64,000 bases of DNA from positions 62,001 to 126,000 of the forward strand of contig JAFDYX010000020.1 of assembly GCA_018267215.1 (NCBI GenBank), given 5' to 3'. The DNA comes from Bacteroidota bacterium. Its GTDB lineage: Bacteria; Bacteroidota; Bacteroidia; Cytophagales; Cyclobacteriaceae. Under the pieces are notes generated by a model. It was not told the origin of the DNA. It did no database searches and saw only the letters and a list, made by a program, of their open reading frames with translations. Of the stretch, positions 24,138-32,338 are shown piece by piece. Each line of letters begins with the position of its first letter. Within the stretch, counting starts at the first letter, position 1. Made by a program: the position numbers and the translations under genes.

Positions 24138-25508
24138 ATGGCAAAGACTAAAAAAAACAAAGACCTGCCGGCCGGCAAGGCAGAAAAAAAAATCTTTGTA
24201 CTCGACACCTCCGTCATCATCTTTGAACACAACAGCATCCTGAATTTTGACGAGCACGACATCGGCATTCCCATCACGGTATTAGAAGAACTCGACAACT
24301 TCAAAAAGGGAAACGACACCAAAAATTTTGAAGCACGCGAGTTTATCCGCCTGATAGATAAACTGGCCAAAAACCAGATGCTGCACCAGTGGAACCCGAT
24401 CAACGGAAAAGGCAAAGGCAATTTTAAAGTGGTGATGGACACGGGCGGCATCAACGGCATGGATGCCAATAAAGTCTTTAATGAAGAAAAGCCGGATCAC
24501 CGCATATTGAACGCAGCCCTGTTGTTGCAAAAAGAAGAAAAGGGGCGCAAAGTAATATTGGTAAGCAAAGACATAAACCTGCGCCTGAAGGCAAAAGCAC
24601 TGGGGCTGAACGCGGAAGATTATACCACCGGAAAAATACAAAACATCAGCTCGCTGCATACCGGCCGCACGGTGATAGACAATGCCGGTTCAGATTCTAT
24701 TGACCTGATCTATGAAAAAGGTTACTGCCCACCTCAGGATGTTTTGGGCAAAGAGAAGCCCATGAAAAACCATTACTACATTTTAAGGAATGGAAAAAAA
24801 TCGGTGCTGGCATTTTACAACTCAGCCAACGGCATGGTGGAGCAGGTAGAAAAACGAAATGCCTACGGCATCAAACCGCGCAATGCCGAGCAGGCATTTG
24901 CTATCCACGCGGTGCTGAAACCCGAAATAAAATTAGTGTCCATGCAGGGAGTGGCCGGCACCGGAAAAACGTTGATCGCGTTAGCGGCAGCCCTGGAACA
25001 GAAAAGAGAATACAAACAGATTTATCTGGCACGGCCAATTGTGCCGCTCAGCAACAAAGACATTGGCTACTTGCCGGGCGATATCAAATCGAAACTGAAT
25101 CCGTACATGGAGCCCTTGTGGGACAACCTGAAGTTTATTCAAAACCAATACAGCGAAAGCGACAAAGAATATTCGCGCATTACCGAAATGGTAAACAATG
25201 AAAAGTTGGTAATCACCCCACTGGCCTACATCCGCGGGCGAAGTCTTTCCAACATCTGCTTTATAGTAGATGAAGCACAAAACCTGACTCCGCACGAAGT
25301 AAAAACCATCATCACGAGAGCCGGAGAAAACACCAAAATCATTTTTACGGGAGACATTCATCAGATTGACACACCTTACCTGGACTCGCAAAGTAACGGC
25401 CTTTCGTACCTGATTGACCGGCTGAAAGACCATGAGTTGTATGCCCACGTAACCCTCGAAAAAGGCGAGCGGAGCGAGCTGGCCAACCTGGCCAACGACC
25501 TGCTGTAA
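24138..25508 (+). CDS. PhoH family ATPase with N-terminal PIN domain
   Basis: The product has 456 residues, the YlaK type. After a lysine-rich start, the PIN ribonuclease-like domain (residues 15-140) shows IFVLDTSVIIFEHNSI and ITVLEELDNFKKG with the acidic residues expected. The PhoH ATPase domain (about 230-456) has Walker A GVAGTGKT at 271-278, then LARPIVPLSNKDIGYLPGD, and Walker B FIVDEAQNLTPHEV with GDIHQID. It probably unwinds or degrades RNA with ATP. The length is normal. The upstream hairpin suggests regulation by attenuation. Confidence 0.92.
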   Translation: MAKTKKNKDLPAGKAEKKIFVLDTSVIIFEHNSILNFDEHDIGIPITVLEELDNFKKGNDTKNFEAREFIRLIDKLAKNQMLHQWNPINGKGKGNFKVVMDTGGINGMDANKVFNEEKPDHRILNAALLLQKEEKGRKVILVSKDINLRLKAKALGLNAEDYTTGKIQNISSLHTGRTVIDNAGSDSIDLIYEKGYCPPQDVLGKEKPMKNHYYILRNGKKSVLAFYNSANGMVEQVEKRNAYGIKPRNAEQAFAIHAVLKPEIKLVSMQGVAGTGKTLIALAAALEQKREYKQIYLARPIVPLSNKDIGYLPGDIKSKLNPYMEPLWDNLKFIQNQYSESDKEYSRITEMVNNEKLVITPLAYIRGRSLSNICFIVDEAQNLTPHEVKTIITRAGENTKIIFTGDIHQIDTPYLDSQSNGLSYLIDRLKDHELYAHVTLEKGERSELANLANDLL

Positions 25509-25765
25509 GCGGTTTTGTCAGGTTACCTTAGCTTGCAAGTTTTAGCCTTAGTTGTTATAAAATAATAACGAAAAGGGCTGTTTCAACACAGGATATGTAT
25601 TTTCAATAGAAAGTTGCCTGTAATGATTTGATACAAATTGGTGGGTTGCCCGCAGATGCATGCAATTCAAGCATGCGGCCTACTTCATCGCCCAAACACC
25701 TGTTTATCTTCTCCGTTTACTTTCCCGTTCTTTGCTGAACAAATACACAAAAAACCAAAAATTAT

Positions 25766-26017
25766 ATGTTGTTCGGATGGGGATTCAAATACTTTTCGGT
25801 AACCAAACAGTTGGCTTACTTGCGGGCTCACGGTATTATGTTGGGTACAAGGATGCGCAAAGACCGAAAAGTTTTTTTGTACATGGTAAAAAACCTTTTT
25901 GTAGAGGTGATGTACAAAAATGACAGCGTAGATCGCGAGTTTGAAAAACTGGAAATATTCAACAGCCTCCAGCACTTAAACCAATATCTGGAAAAAGAAT
26001 TCCGCGCAAGTTTCTGA
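25766..26017 (+). CDS. Small conserved-looking protein of unknown function
   Basis: The product has 83 residues: MLFGWGFKYFSVTKQLAYL...GIMLGTRMRKDRKVFLYMVKNLFVEVMYKNDSVDREFEKLEIFNSLQHLNQYLEKEF. It has no signal peptide or membrane helix and reads like a compact alpha/beta domain. I have an impression of similar short proteins (LGTR-x-x-x-x-R-x-x-x-L-Y-M-V-x-x-L-F-x-E-V) in other Cytophagales, but cannot name a family. The gene stands alone: 257 bases after the PhoH gene and convergent with the Fic gene. The region in front (25509-25765) holds a short hairpin (GCATGC around AATTCAA) and otherwise nothing I can assign. Confidence 0.6.
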   Translation: MLFGWGFKYFSVTKQLAYLRAHGIMLGTRMRKDRKVFLYMVKNLFVEVMYKNDSVDREFEKLEIFNSLQHLNQYLEKEFRASF

Positions 26018-26095
26018 TTTTTGTTTCAACGAGCGGCAAATTGGCGATAGGAAGGGCTTGTTGCAGTTTGCAAATGTGCTTGCAGTAGCGTAGGC

Positions 26096-27115
26096 TTATT
26101 TTTCAATTACTTTCCAATGTCCTGTTTTGTCGCTGCCGATGCGTTCAATAATTCCTTGTTCTCTAAGCTCTTTAATTTTTCGTCTTACGGTGCTCAAACT
26201 CATTTTTAAGCGTTCGCTGATTTCGGTTGCTGTTATTTTATTGTCTTGTTTTATCAATGAAAATACAGTGTCATTTACAGTGTCATTTTGAGATTTTACA
26301 GTGTCAGCAAGAATGTGCATTTCTCGGTTTTTGAGCGAATAATTTTCTTTGAGCAACAAGTTTGAAAGAAAACGTATCAAAAACTTCTCTGACTTGTGAA
26401 TACCTTTTGATAAATCTTCGTAGTTGGCTCTTACCAATGCATTGCGGAAATACCAAGAGTGGTCGGCAAACAAGTCGTTGTTTACGTTTTTAAAACCCAA
26501 TTTTCGCAGATACTTGATTAAGAAAATCGCTGTTGTTCGTGTGTTGCCTTCGCCAAAAATATGGATTTGCCACAAGAAGGAAATATAGTGTGCAATGTGT
26601 TCAATGATTTCTTGTTCGCTTAATCCTTTGTAGCTAAATTTTTTCTCTTGTTCAAAATCATATTCCAACGTTGCTTTCAAACTGTCGGCACTTGCATACA
26701 AAACGGTTTCGCCATTCAACACCCATTCTTTTTTTGTGATGTTGTAATCGCGGATTTTTCCTGCGAGGTTGTAAATGCCTGTAAACAATCTGCGATGAAT
26801 AGACAAATATTCGGCAGGTGAAAAAGTGAAAGTTTGTTCACTCAACATTTCTGCAATGCGTGCCGAAACTTTGTCGGCTTCTTCGGTGCGGTCATCGTCT
26901 GTTTTTGTTGGATGTTGTTGGTAGTAACTGTCAATGCGTTTTTTTACTTCGTCAATGGTAATATCGCCTTCAATGTTCTGTTTGGCGGTTGCTATCAAAT
27001 AGTCAGACGGCTTTAAGCCATCCACCTGTTGTAAGCCGATAGCTGTTTTCCAAACTTTTGCTTTCTCTGCTTTGTTGGGTTCGCCTTGTCTTAAATATTC
27101 ATCAAAGTTTTCCAT
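26096..27115 (-). CDS. Fic family protein with C-terminal winged helix
   Basis: The product has 339 residues. The Fic core has the motif H185-I-F-G-E-G-N191-T-R193 (HxFxxGNxR), so the catalytic histidine and phosphate-binding loop are present. The usual final arginine (HxFxEGNGRxxR) is replaced by alanine, in line with a subfamily I recall from this phylum (GNTRTTAxF). The N-terminal helices (WKTAIGLQQVDGLKPSDYL) are the Fic-N part. The C-terminus (NKITATEISERLKMSLSTVRRKIKELREQGIIERIG) is a winged helix. Fic enzymes transfer AMP from ATP to a target protein. It lies 26 bases downstream of a HEPN gene on the same strand, suggesting a pair. I found no clear S/TxxxE[G/N] inhibitory motif. Confidence 0.88.
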   Translation of the reverse strand: MENFDEYLRQGEPNKAEKAKVWKTAIGLQQVDGLKPSDYLIATAKQNIEGDITIDEVKKRIDSYYQQHPTKTDDDRTEEADKVSARIAEMLSEQTFTFSPAEYLSIHRRLFTGIYNLAGKIRDYNITKKEWVLNGETVLYASADSLKATLEYDFEQEKKFSYKGLSEQEIIEHIAHYISFLWQIHIFGEGNTRTTAIFLIKYLRKLGFKNVNNDLFADHSWYFRNALVRANYEDLSKGIHKSEKFLIRFLSNLLLKENYSLKNREMHILADTVKSQNDTVNDTVFSLIKQDNKITATEISERLKMSLSTVRRKIKELREQGIIERIGSDKTGHWKVIEK

Positions 27116-27141
27116 CTGCTGTGCTTTTGTGAATATGTGTG

Positions 27142-27732
27142 TTATGCATAGTTATTTCTTTTCTTTTTTCTGCCAATCGTCCTTAAGAAGCTTTTGTAGT
27201 TGTCCACTGTGCCAAACTTCTCTATATTTTTCAATTTCAATTTTACTTCAGCCTTTTGATAAGCATTTCTTCCAAATCCATCATATTTAATTTCTTCTTT
27301 GAATTTGCCAGCTATATTCTTGCACCATTTTCTCATTAAGGTGACAGAGTCAATCAATTCTGTCCTAGTCAATTTTTTTCCAGTAACTTGACCATGAAAT
27401 ATTTTATTTCTGTCCAAAGTGATTTTCTTTATCTGTTTGAAATCGTCATTATAATCATGTCCATAAACTTCAGCTACTGTTTTGTAAAATACTAAGTCTA
27501 TCCCCTCAATAAAATTATCAAAGTACATGTCTTTATTGTCAACAAGTACTTTTATCAACTTTATCCCATCTCCGCTGCCATAGTTGTTATGTTGAAAAAT
27601 TAAGAAGGTAAAAATTCTACGCATTTGTCGCTCAGTTTTCAATAGTGATAGCGCAAAAGAATCAATAGCTCTCGTCTCTGATTCGGACTTTAACAGAATG
27701 TCAACGGTCGAAAACTCTTCTTCGTAGTCCAT
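27142..27732 (-). CDS. HEPN-like protein with an Rx4H motif, upstream of fic
   Basis: The product has 196 residues and is mostly helical. At residues 108-113 it carries R-N-K-I-F-H, exactly the Rx4-6H signature (with the common R-N pair) of HEPN-fold ribonucleases, in the context LDRNKIFHGQVTGK. The preceding helices (LSLLKTERQMRRIFTFLIFQ) fit a four-helix HEPN bundle. HEPN proteins are RNA-cutting toxins in toxin-antitoxin and abortive infection systems. It has no export signal. It directly precedes the Fic gene, 26 bases apart, in AT-rich DNA. I recognise the motif, not a specific named family; the HEPN call is therefore moderate. Confidence 0.6.
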   Translation of the reverse strand: MDYEEEFSTVDILLKSESETRAIDSFALSLLKTERQMRRIFTFLIFQHNNYGSGDGIKLIKVLVDNKDMYFDNFIEGIDLVFYKTVAEVYGHDYNDDFKQIKKITLDRNKIFHGQVTGKKLTRTELIDSVTLMRKWCKNIAGKFKEEIKYDGFGRNAYQKAEVKLKLKNIEKFGTVDNYKSFLRTIGRKKKRNNYA

Positions 27733-27786
27733 GCTTTGTCAGATTACCTTGCTACCAACGCAGATACAGGTGCAGTACCACCCACA

Positions 27787-30579
27787 TCACATGCCGATCA
27801 TAACAAAGGCGCCCCAATAATAGGGCTCTTTGTATTTGAGCATCGTTTGAAGTTGAGCTTGTTTAAATGCTTTCAATTTGCTGACTCCCTTCGAAAGGTT
27901 AGAATAGAAATTAGTCATCAGTGTTTGTGTGGCGGCATCATCTACTTTCCATAAACTCATCACCAGTGTTTTGGCTCCCGCCACGGTGAAAGCCCGTTGC
28001 AAACCATAAACACCTTCGCCCGACCGCACATCGCCCAAGCCGGTTTCGCAGGCGCTCAGCACAATCAGACCGGTGCCGTTCAGGTTTAGGTTCATAGCTT
28101 CGTAGGCGGTTAACACTCCGTTATCATTACTTTCTAAATTGGGCAGCACCTCGCCCGACATAGTTTTGGCAGCGCCTGCCAGCAGCAGCCCCGAGCGGAG
28201 GAGCGGATTGTTTTTGGCATTTTCTGCATCCACACCTACGGCACTGCCATCAGGTAAAAAATAACCGTGGGTGGCAATATGTACGATGGCCGGGCCGCTT
28301 AAAGATTTGATCTTTGTTTCCGTAGCTTCATTCTGTTCGGTCAGCGAAGTTTGATAACCGTTGGCTTTTAAGATTTTTACAATACCCTCCACTTCCGTTT
28401 TGGTGCCGGGCAGCGCATCCACACCGGTGCCTCCGTAATTGGGAAAGCCCAGCAGGAAGGCATCTTTCTTGGCAGCCGCAGCCGGCTTCTTCAGCGCGAT
28501 CAGGTCTTTGGAGTTGCCGACAAGCGCCAGATCAAATTTGTTCAGAACAAAATCGCCACCGGGTTTTTTTAGCGTGCTCAGGTTGATTTGGTTGTACACG
28601 CCATCGGGCGAAACGAAAATCATTTTCTTTCCGGTCAGCGCAGGCTCGATGCGCCCCCAGTATTGATCGTAAGAATAATTGTCTTCCGTTTTTTGCTGAA
28701 TGGCGTTGCGATAAAACTTTAGATAACGTGTTTCTAATTGGTTGCCGTTGTCTAACACAATTAACTTAGGCTGTGTATTTTTTGTCAATACTAAGGCCGC
28801 ATATTTGGAGTCGGTGGTAAAAGTTTTATCGAAAGCCTGAATGCGTATCAGTTCCACCACGGCCTCGCCATCGGCCAGCGCGGAGGCAATGGTTTCAAAC
28901 GTAATTTTTTCTTGTGTATAGCCGCTCGAAAAGTCTGTTGACTTCTGCGAAAGCGAGCGCTCCATGTCGTTGGCTTCCCGCTCTAAAGCAGCTAAATCAA
29001 TCTTTTGTTCTTGCAGGTCTTGCTTCGAAAGCGAATAGTAGCGCGCCAGCGTTTCTTTCTTGTCCAACCAGGCGGTGTATTCGGCAATCAGTTGGTTATT
29101 GCCGCTCGATAAGATGGCCTGTTTGATTTTGTTGGTTGAGTTGAGCAGCAAGGCTTTGGTGGCAATTTGATAGTTGAACATCTCTTTGGCGATGTCGGGG
29201 TTACCCGCACTGGCATCTAAGCAATAATTAAAAAATCGCTGAAAGCGTGGCTGGAGCACATCCCAATATTTTGTTTTTTCCGCTTCGCTCATCGGAGGGA
29301 AATAGCGGTTTACAAAATCCAGCGATTTGTTCATGGCAATCTGCAGGTTGCCAAAGGCTTTGGACAAGTCGCCTTTTTTCCAATATAAAATGCCGAGGTC
29401 TTCTTCAGACTTTACGTAGTCGGGGTGGTTGGTATCTAAAATATTTCTGCGGATGCTTAGCGACTCGTTCAGCTTTTGTTCGGCATCGGCAAATTGGCCT
29501 TGCATGCGGTAAAAATTTCCGAGGTCGTTCAATACTTTGGCGTAGTTGGGGTTTTGATCCCCAAACCTTGTTTTATATACATCGGCCGACTGTTTAAAAT
29601 AGTTTTCTACTTTATCCAATTTGTTCATCTGGATATACAACAGCGCCAGGTTGTCGAGGATGCCGGCATAGTAGGGATTTTTGCTTTGCGACCGCAATGA
29701 TTTTTCTAATTTCAGATAGATCGCTTCTGCTTCAGTAAGCTTTCCGGTCTTTTGATAAAGCAGAGCCAGATTAGACTGGAAGCCGACAGCATTTTTTGAA
29801 TCTTCGCCTTTCGGTGCAATGATTGCGTTGGCCATCTTCAGCTTTTCAATGGCTTGTTCATATCGCCCTACCTTCGAGAAAAAAATCGCTTCATTGTTGA
29901 GTACAATGGCATACTCTTGACTTTGCTCGCCCAAGGCCTCTTTAACAGCCGACAAGGCATCGCGAAAAAGACTTTCCGCTTCGTTGTAGCGGGCCATGTC
30001 TTGCGCCAGCACGGCATTGTTGTTTAACGAAGAGGCATAAGCCTTGCTTTTTTTGCCGAGTGTCCGCTCGCGTATGTCCAGCGCATCGGTGGTATATTGG
30101 TAGGCTAAGTTTGCCCGCCCCATGGTGGCATACAGTAACCCCATGTCGGCAACGACTTTGCTGTAGTTAATGTTGGTGGTCAGGCGGTAGTTTTCATACG
30201 ATAATTTGGCCTCCAAAAATTTGGCTTCGGCCATCTTATAGCCTCGTACTTCATAAAATTTTTCGGCTGCATCAAGTATGTTCCTGCTCCGTTGCGCGGG
30301 GGTTATGTTAGATTCATCTTTCAGAAAATTAGTAGAGACAAAGTCAGCCGTTTTGGTAATACTCTCACCCAAATCGCGGATGTTCATCATGCCCGAATTA
30401 TCTATAACGGAGATGGCATAGTTAAAGTCAGAGGAGTCGAGTTTGTCGCGGGAACGATCCACGTTGTTGGTAAGCACCTTCTTGCCCTTATCCATCAATT
30501 TTTTCTTCAGCATGTCGAACTGAGAATAGGAGTGAAGGGCAACCAGACAGCCTGCGAGAAGTAGCAAAATTTTTTTCAT
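27787..30579 (-). CDS. Secreted TPR-CHAT protease-like protein
   Basis: I take the ATG at 30579, which opens a signal peptide (KKILLLLAGCLVALHSYSQ); a longer frame from 30630 would run into the toxin gene upstream. The product has 930 residues. Residues 80-420 are TPR repeats (A-x-x-L-x-N-L-A-x-L-Y pattern with YYAGILDNLALLYIQ). The C-terminal 300 residues are a CHAT (caspase-like) domain with the dyad H771 in HIATHGYF and C844 in LSACETGLGDVRSGEGV, then LWKVDDAATQTLM. Both dyad residues are present, so it could be an active peptidase. It is exported, unlike cytoplasmic defence CHAT proteins. The ParE-type toxin gene ends 10 bases upstream, on the same strand. Confidence 0.85.
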   Translation of the reverse strand: MKKILLLLAGCLVALHSYSQFDMLKKKLMDKGKKVLTNNVDRSRDKLDSSDFNYAISVIDNSGMMNIRDLGESITKTADFVSTNFLKDESNITPAQRSRNILDAAEKFYEVRGYKMAEAKFLEAKLSYENYRLTTNINYSKVVADMGLLYATMGRANLAYQYTTDALDIRERTLGKKSKAYASSLNNNAVLAQDMARYNEAESLFRDALSAVKEALGEQSQEYAIVLNNEAIFFSKVGRYEQAIEKLKMANAIIAPKGEDSKNAVGFQSNLALLYQKTGKLTEAEAIYLKLEKSLRSQSKNPYYAGILDNLALLYIQMNKLDKVENYFKQSADVYKTRFGDQNPNYAKVLNDLGNFYRMQGQFADAEQKLNESLSIRRNILDTNHPDYVKSEEDLGILYWKKGDLSKAFGNLQIAMNKSLDFVNRYFPPMSEAEKTKYWDVLQPRFQRFFNYCLDASAGNPDIAKEMFNYQIATKALLLNSTNKIKQAILSSGNNQLIAEYTAWLDKKETLARYYSLSKQDLQEQKIDLAALEREANDMERSLSQKSTDFSSGYTQEKITFETIASALADGEAVVELIRIQAFDKTFTTDSKYAALVLTKNTQPKLIVLDNGNQLETRYLKFYRNAIQQKTEDNYSYDQYWGRIEPALTGKKMIFVSPDGVYNQINLSTLKKPGGDFVLNKFDLALVGNSKDLIALKKPAAAAKKDAFLLGFPNYGGTGVDALPGTKTEVEGIVKILKANGYQTSLTEQNEATETKIKSLSGPAIVHIATHGYFLPDGSAVGVDAENAKNNPLLRSGLLLAGAAKTMSGEVLPNLESNDNGVLTAYEAMNLNLNGTGLIVLSACETGLGDVRSGEGVYGLQRAFTVAGAKTLVMSLWKVDDAATQTLMTNFYSNLSKGVSKLKAFKQAQLQTMLKYKEPYYWGAFVMIGM

Positions 30580-30589
30580 CGGAATTTTT

Positions 30590-30886
30590 TTATAATCTAT
30601 TGAACCATTTTTGAGGATCTCGGCTGGCATGAAAAACAGCTACAAGCCTCACCATTTCCCCATCTATAAAATAATGTAAGCCAAAAGGAAACTGACTGAC
30701 AAAACAAACTCTCACCTGATCGTATTTAATTTGATAAGCAAAAGGATTTTCTTTTATTGATTCAATTGCTTTTTCGAGGTTGGATTCAAACACATAACCC
30801 AATCCATCTTTTCGCAATTCGTACCATGCGTAGGCATTTTCAATATCCTGCTTAGCTTCTGTGGAAATAACAAACTCATAGGTCAT
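30590..30886 (-). CDS. RelE/ParE-superfamily toxin, second copy
   Basis: The product has 98 residues: EFVISTEAKQDIENAYAWYELRKDGLGYVFESNLEKAIESI, then FPFGLHYFIDGEMVRLVAVFHASRDP. It aligns over its whole length with the toxin at 7202-7513 (shared D-x-x-x-x-x-x-W-Y, G-L, F-x-x-x-L-x-x-A-I-x-S-I, Y-Q-I-x-x-D-x-V/I-R, H-Y-F-I, H-A-x-R-x-P). The ATG overlaps the antitoxin stop by four bases. The next gene downstream, the TPR-CHAT gene, starts 10 bases after its stop, so transcription may continue into it. Confidence 0.87.
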   Translation of the reverse strand: MTYEFVISTEAKQDIENAYAWYELRKDGLGYVFESNLEKAIESIKENPFAYQIKYDQVRVCFVSQFPFGLHYFIDGEMVRLVAVFHASRDPQKWFNRL

Positions 30887-31083
30887 GGATGAAGCGACTT
30901 TTTCACTTCATCCCAAGTGTAGAAAGTGCTTTTGCCTTCTTTTATTTTTTCCATCCGATCCAGCACTTCTTTCTGCTGACTTTGCGGCACTGTTATTTGG
31001 TTTTTATCAAGGTTAACCCAAATTTCCTCAATGAGAGCCAACTGCTCGGCTGTGTTCAACTGTTTTATTTCCTGAATATCCAT
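30883..31083 (-). CDS. Antitoxin of the second ParE-type pair
   Basis: The product has 66 residues: MDIQEIKQLNTAEQLALIEEIWVNLDKN, and a C-terminal S-T-F-Y-T-W-D-E-V-K-K. It is clearly related to the antitoxin at 6997-7218 (I-x-E-I-K-x-L, E-x-x-x-x-x-E-E-I-W, Y-T-W-[DE]-E-V-K). It would neutralise the toxin encoded just downstream (four-base ATGA overlap) and repress its own promoter, which should lie in 31084-31150, divergent from the RsmB-like gene at 31154. This stretch is AT-rich. Confidence 0.86.
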   Translation of the reverse strand: MDIQEIKQLNTAEQLALIEEIWVNLDKNQITVPQSQQKEVLDRMEKIKEGKSTFYTWDEVKKSLHP

Positions 31084-31153
31084 AAAATAAATTTATTAAA
31101 AATTTATACAATCAGATTCTTTTTAATCCCCTAATTTCAGCAAAAAAAATTGA

Positions 31154-32338
31154 ATGCGTTTATACCGTAATTTATGCGAGGCGGTGGTGCTGACCCTGAC
31201 AGAAATTTTTACAGGCAACAGATATGCCGACAAAGCCATCGAAAAAATATTAAAGAAGAACTCCCAATGGGGCGCTCGCGACAGGCGGTTTATTGCCGAG
31301 ACCACCTACGACATTGTGCGCTGGTATCGGTTGTTTAAAGAAGTGAGCGATGCCCGCGAAGATGATTTTTGGAAACTGTTAGCCGTGTGGTGTGTGTGGA
31401 ACGACATCCGCTTGCCCGATTGGCCCGAACTGACGCTTGATGAAAACCGTCTGCACAGTCGGTTTGAGAAGATGCAACACAATCGCCCGGTTGTAGAGTC
31501 TATACCCGATTGGCTGGATGAGTTGGGCGAGAAAGAACTGAAAAGCAATTGGCCGAAAGAACTCCATGCATTGAACGAAGAAGCAAAAGTATTTTTGCGG
31601 GTAAATACATTGAAAACCTCTCGTCAAGATTTGCAAAGCCGGTTGGCCGATGAAGAAGTCTTTACTAAAACTGTGCAGCAAGGTTCTGATGCGCTGATGT
31701 TGGAAGAAAGGCAAAATGTATTTAATCTTTCGCTGTTTAAAGATGGGTTGTTCGAAGTGCAGGATGCCGGCTCGCAGCTTATCGCACCGTTTTTAGATGT
31801 GCAGCCCGGCCACCGCGTGGTAGATGCGTGTGCCGGTGGCGGTGGCAAAACATTGCACCTGGCCGCGCTCATGCAAAACAAAGGGCGGATCATTGCGCTC
31901 GACACCGAGGCGTGGAAACTGGAAGAACTGAAAAAACGTGCCCGAAGGGCAGGCGCATCCAACATCGAGCCGCGCGTGATAGAGTCTTCCAAAACAATGA
32001 AGCGGCTCGAAAACTCGGCCGACCGTTTGCTGCTCGATGTGCCCTGCTCGGGCTTGGGCGTATTGAAACGGAATCCCGATGCCAAATGGAAGCTGTCGAA
32101 TGAGTTTATAGAAACCGTCAAGCAAGCGCAAAAAAATATTTTGAACGAATACCCAGCCATACTCAAACCCGGTGGACTGATGGTGTATGCCACGTGCAGT
32201 ATTCTGCCATCCGAAAACACGGAGCAAGTGAAAAAATTTCTGAACGAAAAAAAGGAGTTTGAATTAGTGAAAGAAAAATCAGTGCTTCCGTCTGAAGGAT
32301 TTGACGGGTTTTATATGGCGCTGATCCGAAAGCGTTAA
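31154..32338 (+). CDS. rsmB: RsmB/NSUN-type RNA cytosine-C5 methyltransferase
   Basis: The product has 394 residues. The N-terminal part (1-110) is a shortened NusB-like region (LCEAVVLTLTEIFTGNRYADKAIEKILKK and ARDRRFIAETTYDIVRWYR). The methyltransferase domain shows DAGSQLIAPFLDVQPGHRVVDACAGGGGKTLHLA (SAM-binding motif I), DVPCSGLG with C298 (motif IV) and YATCSI with C348 (motif VI, catalytic cysteine). It methylates a cytosine in 16S rRNA, by homology position 967. Which member of the family it is (RsmB or RsmF-like) rests on the NusB-like N-terminus. The stop overlaps that of the convergent methyltransferase gene by four bases. Confidence 0.85.
   Translation: MRLYRNLCEAVVLTLTEIFTGNRYADKAIEKILKKNSQWGARDRRFIAETTYDIVRWYRLFKEVSDAREDDFWKLLAVWCVWNDIRLPDWPELTLDENRLHSRFEKMQHNRPVVESIPDWLDELGEKELKSNWPKELHALNEEAKVFLRVNTLKTSRQDLQSRLADEEVFTKTVQQGSDALMLEERQNVFNLSLFKDGLFEVQDAGSQLIAPFLDVQPGHRVVDACAGGGGKTLHLAALMQNKGRIIALDTEAWKLEELKKRARRAGASNIEPRVIESSKTMKRLENSADRLLLDVPCSGLGVLKRNPDAKWKLSNEFIETVKQAQKNILNEYPAILKPGGLMVYATCSILPSENTEQVKKFLNEKKEFELVKEKSVLPSEGFDGFYMALIRKR

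Noticed and set aside
25655..25678. GCATGC-AATTCAA-GCATGC hairpin before the 83-residue protein gene
   Set aside because: The arm is six bases and itself palindromic, which is likely by chance; no T tract and no matching gene end.
31624..32227. Open frames of up to 198 codons opposite the RsmB-like gene
   Set aside because: The plus-strand frame has the complete SAM and catalytic cysteine motifs. The opposite frames are serine/cysteine-rich with no recognisable domain.
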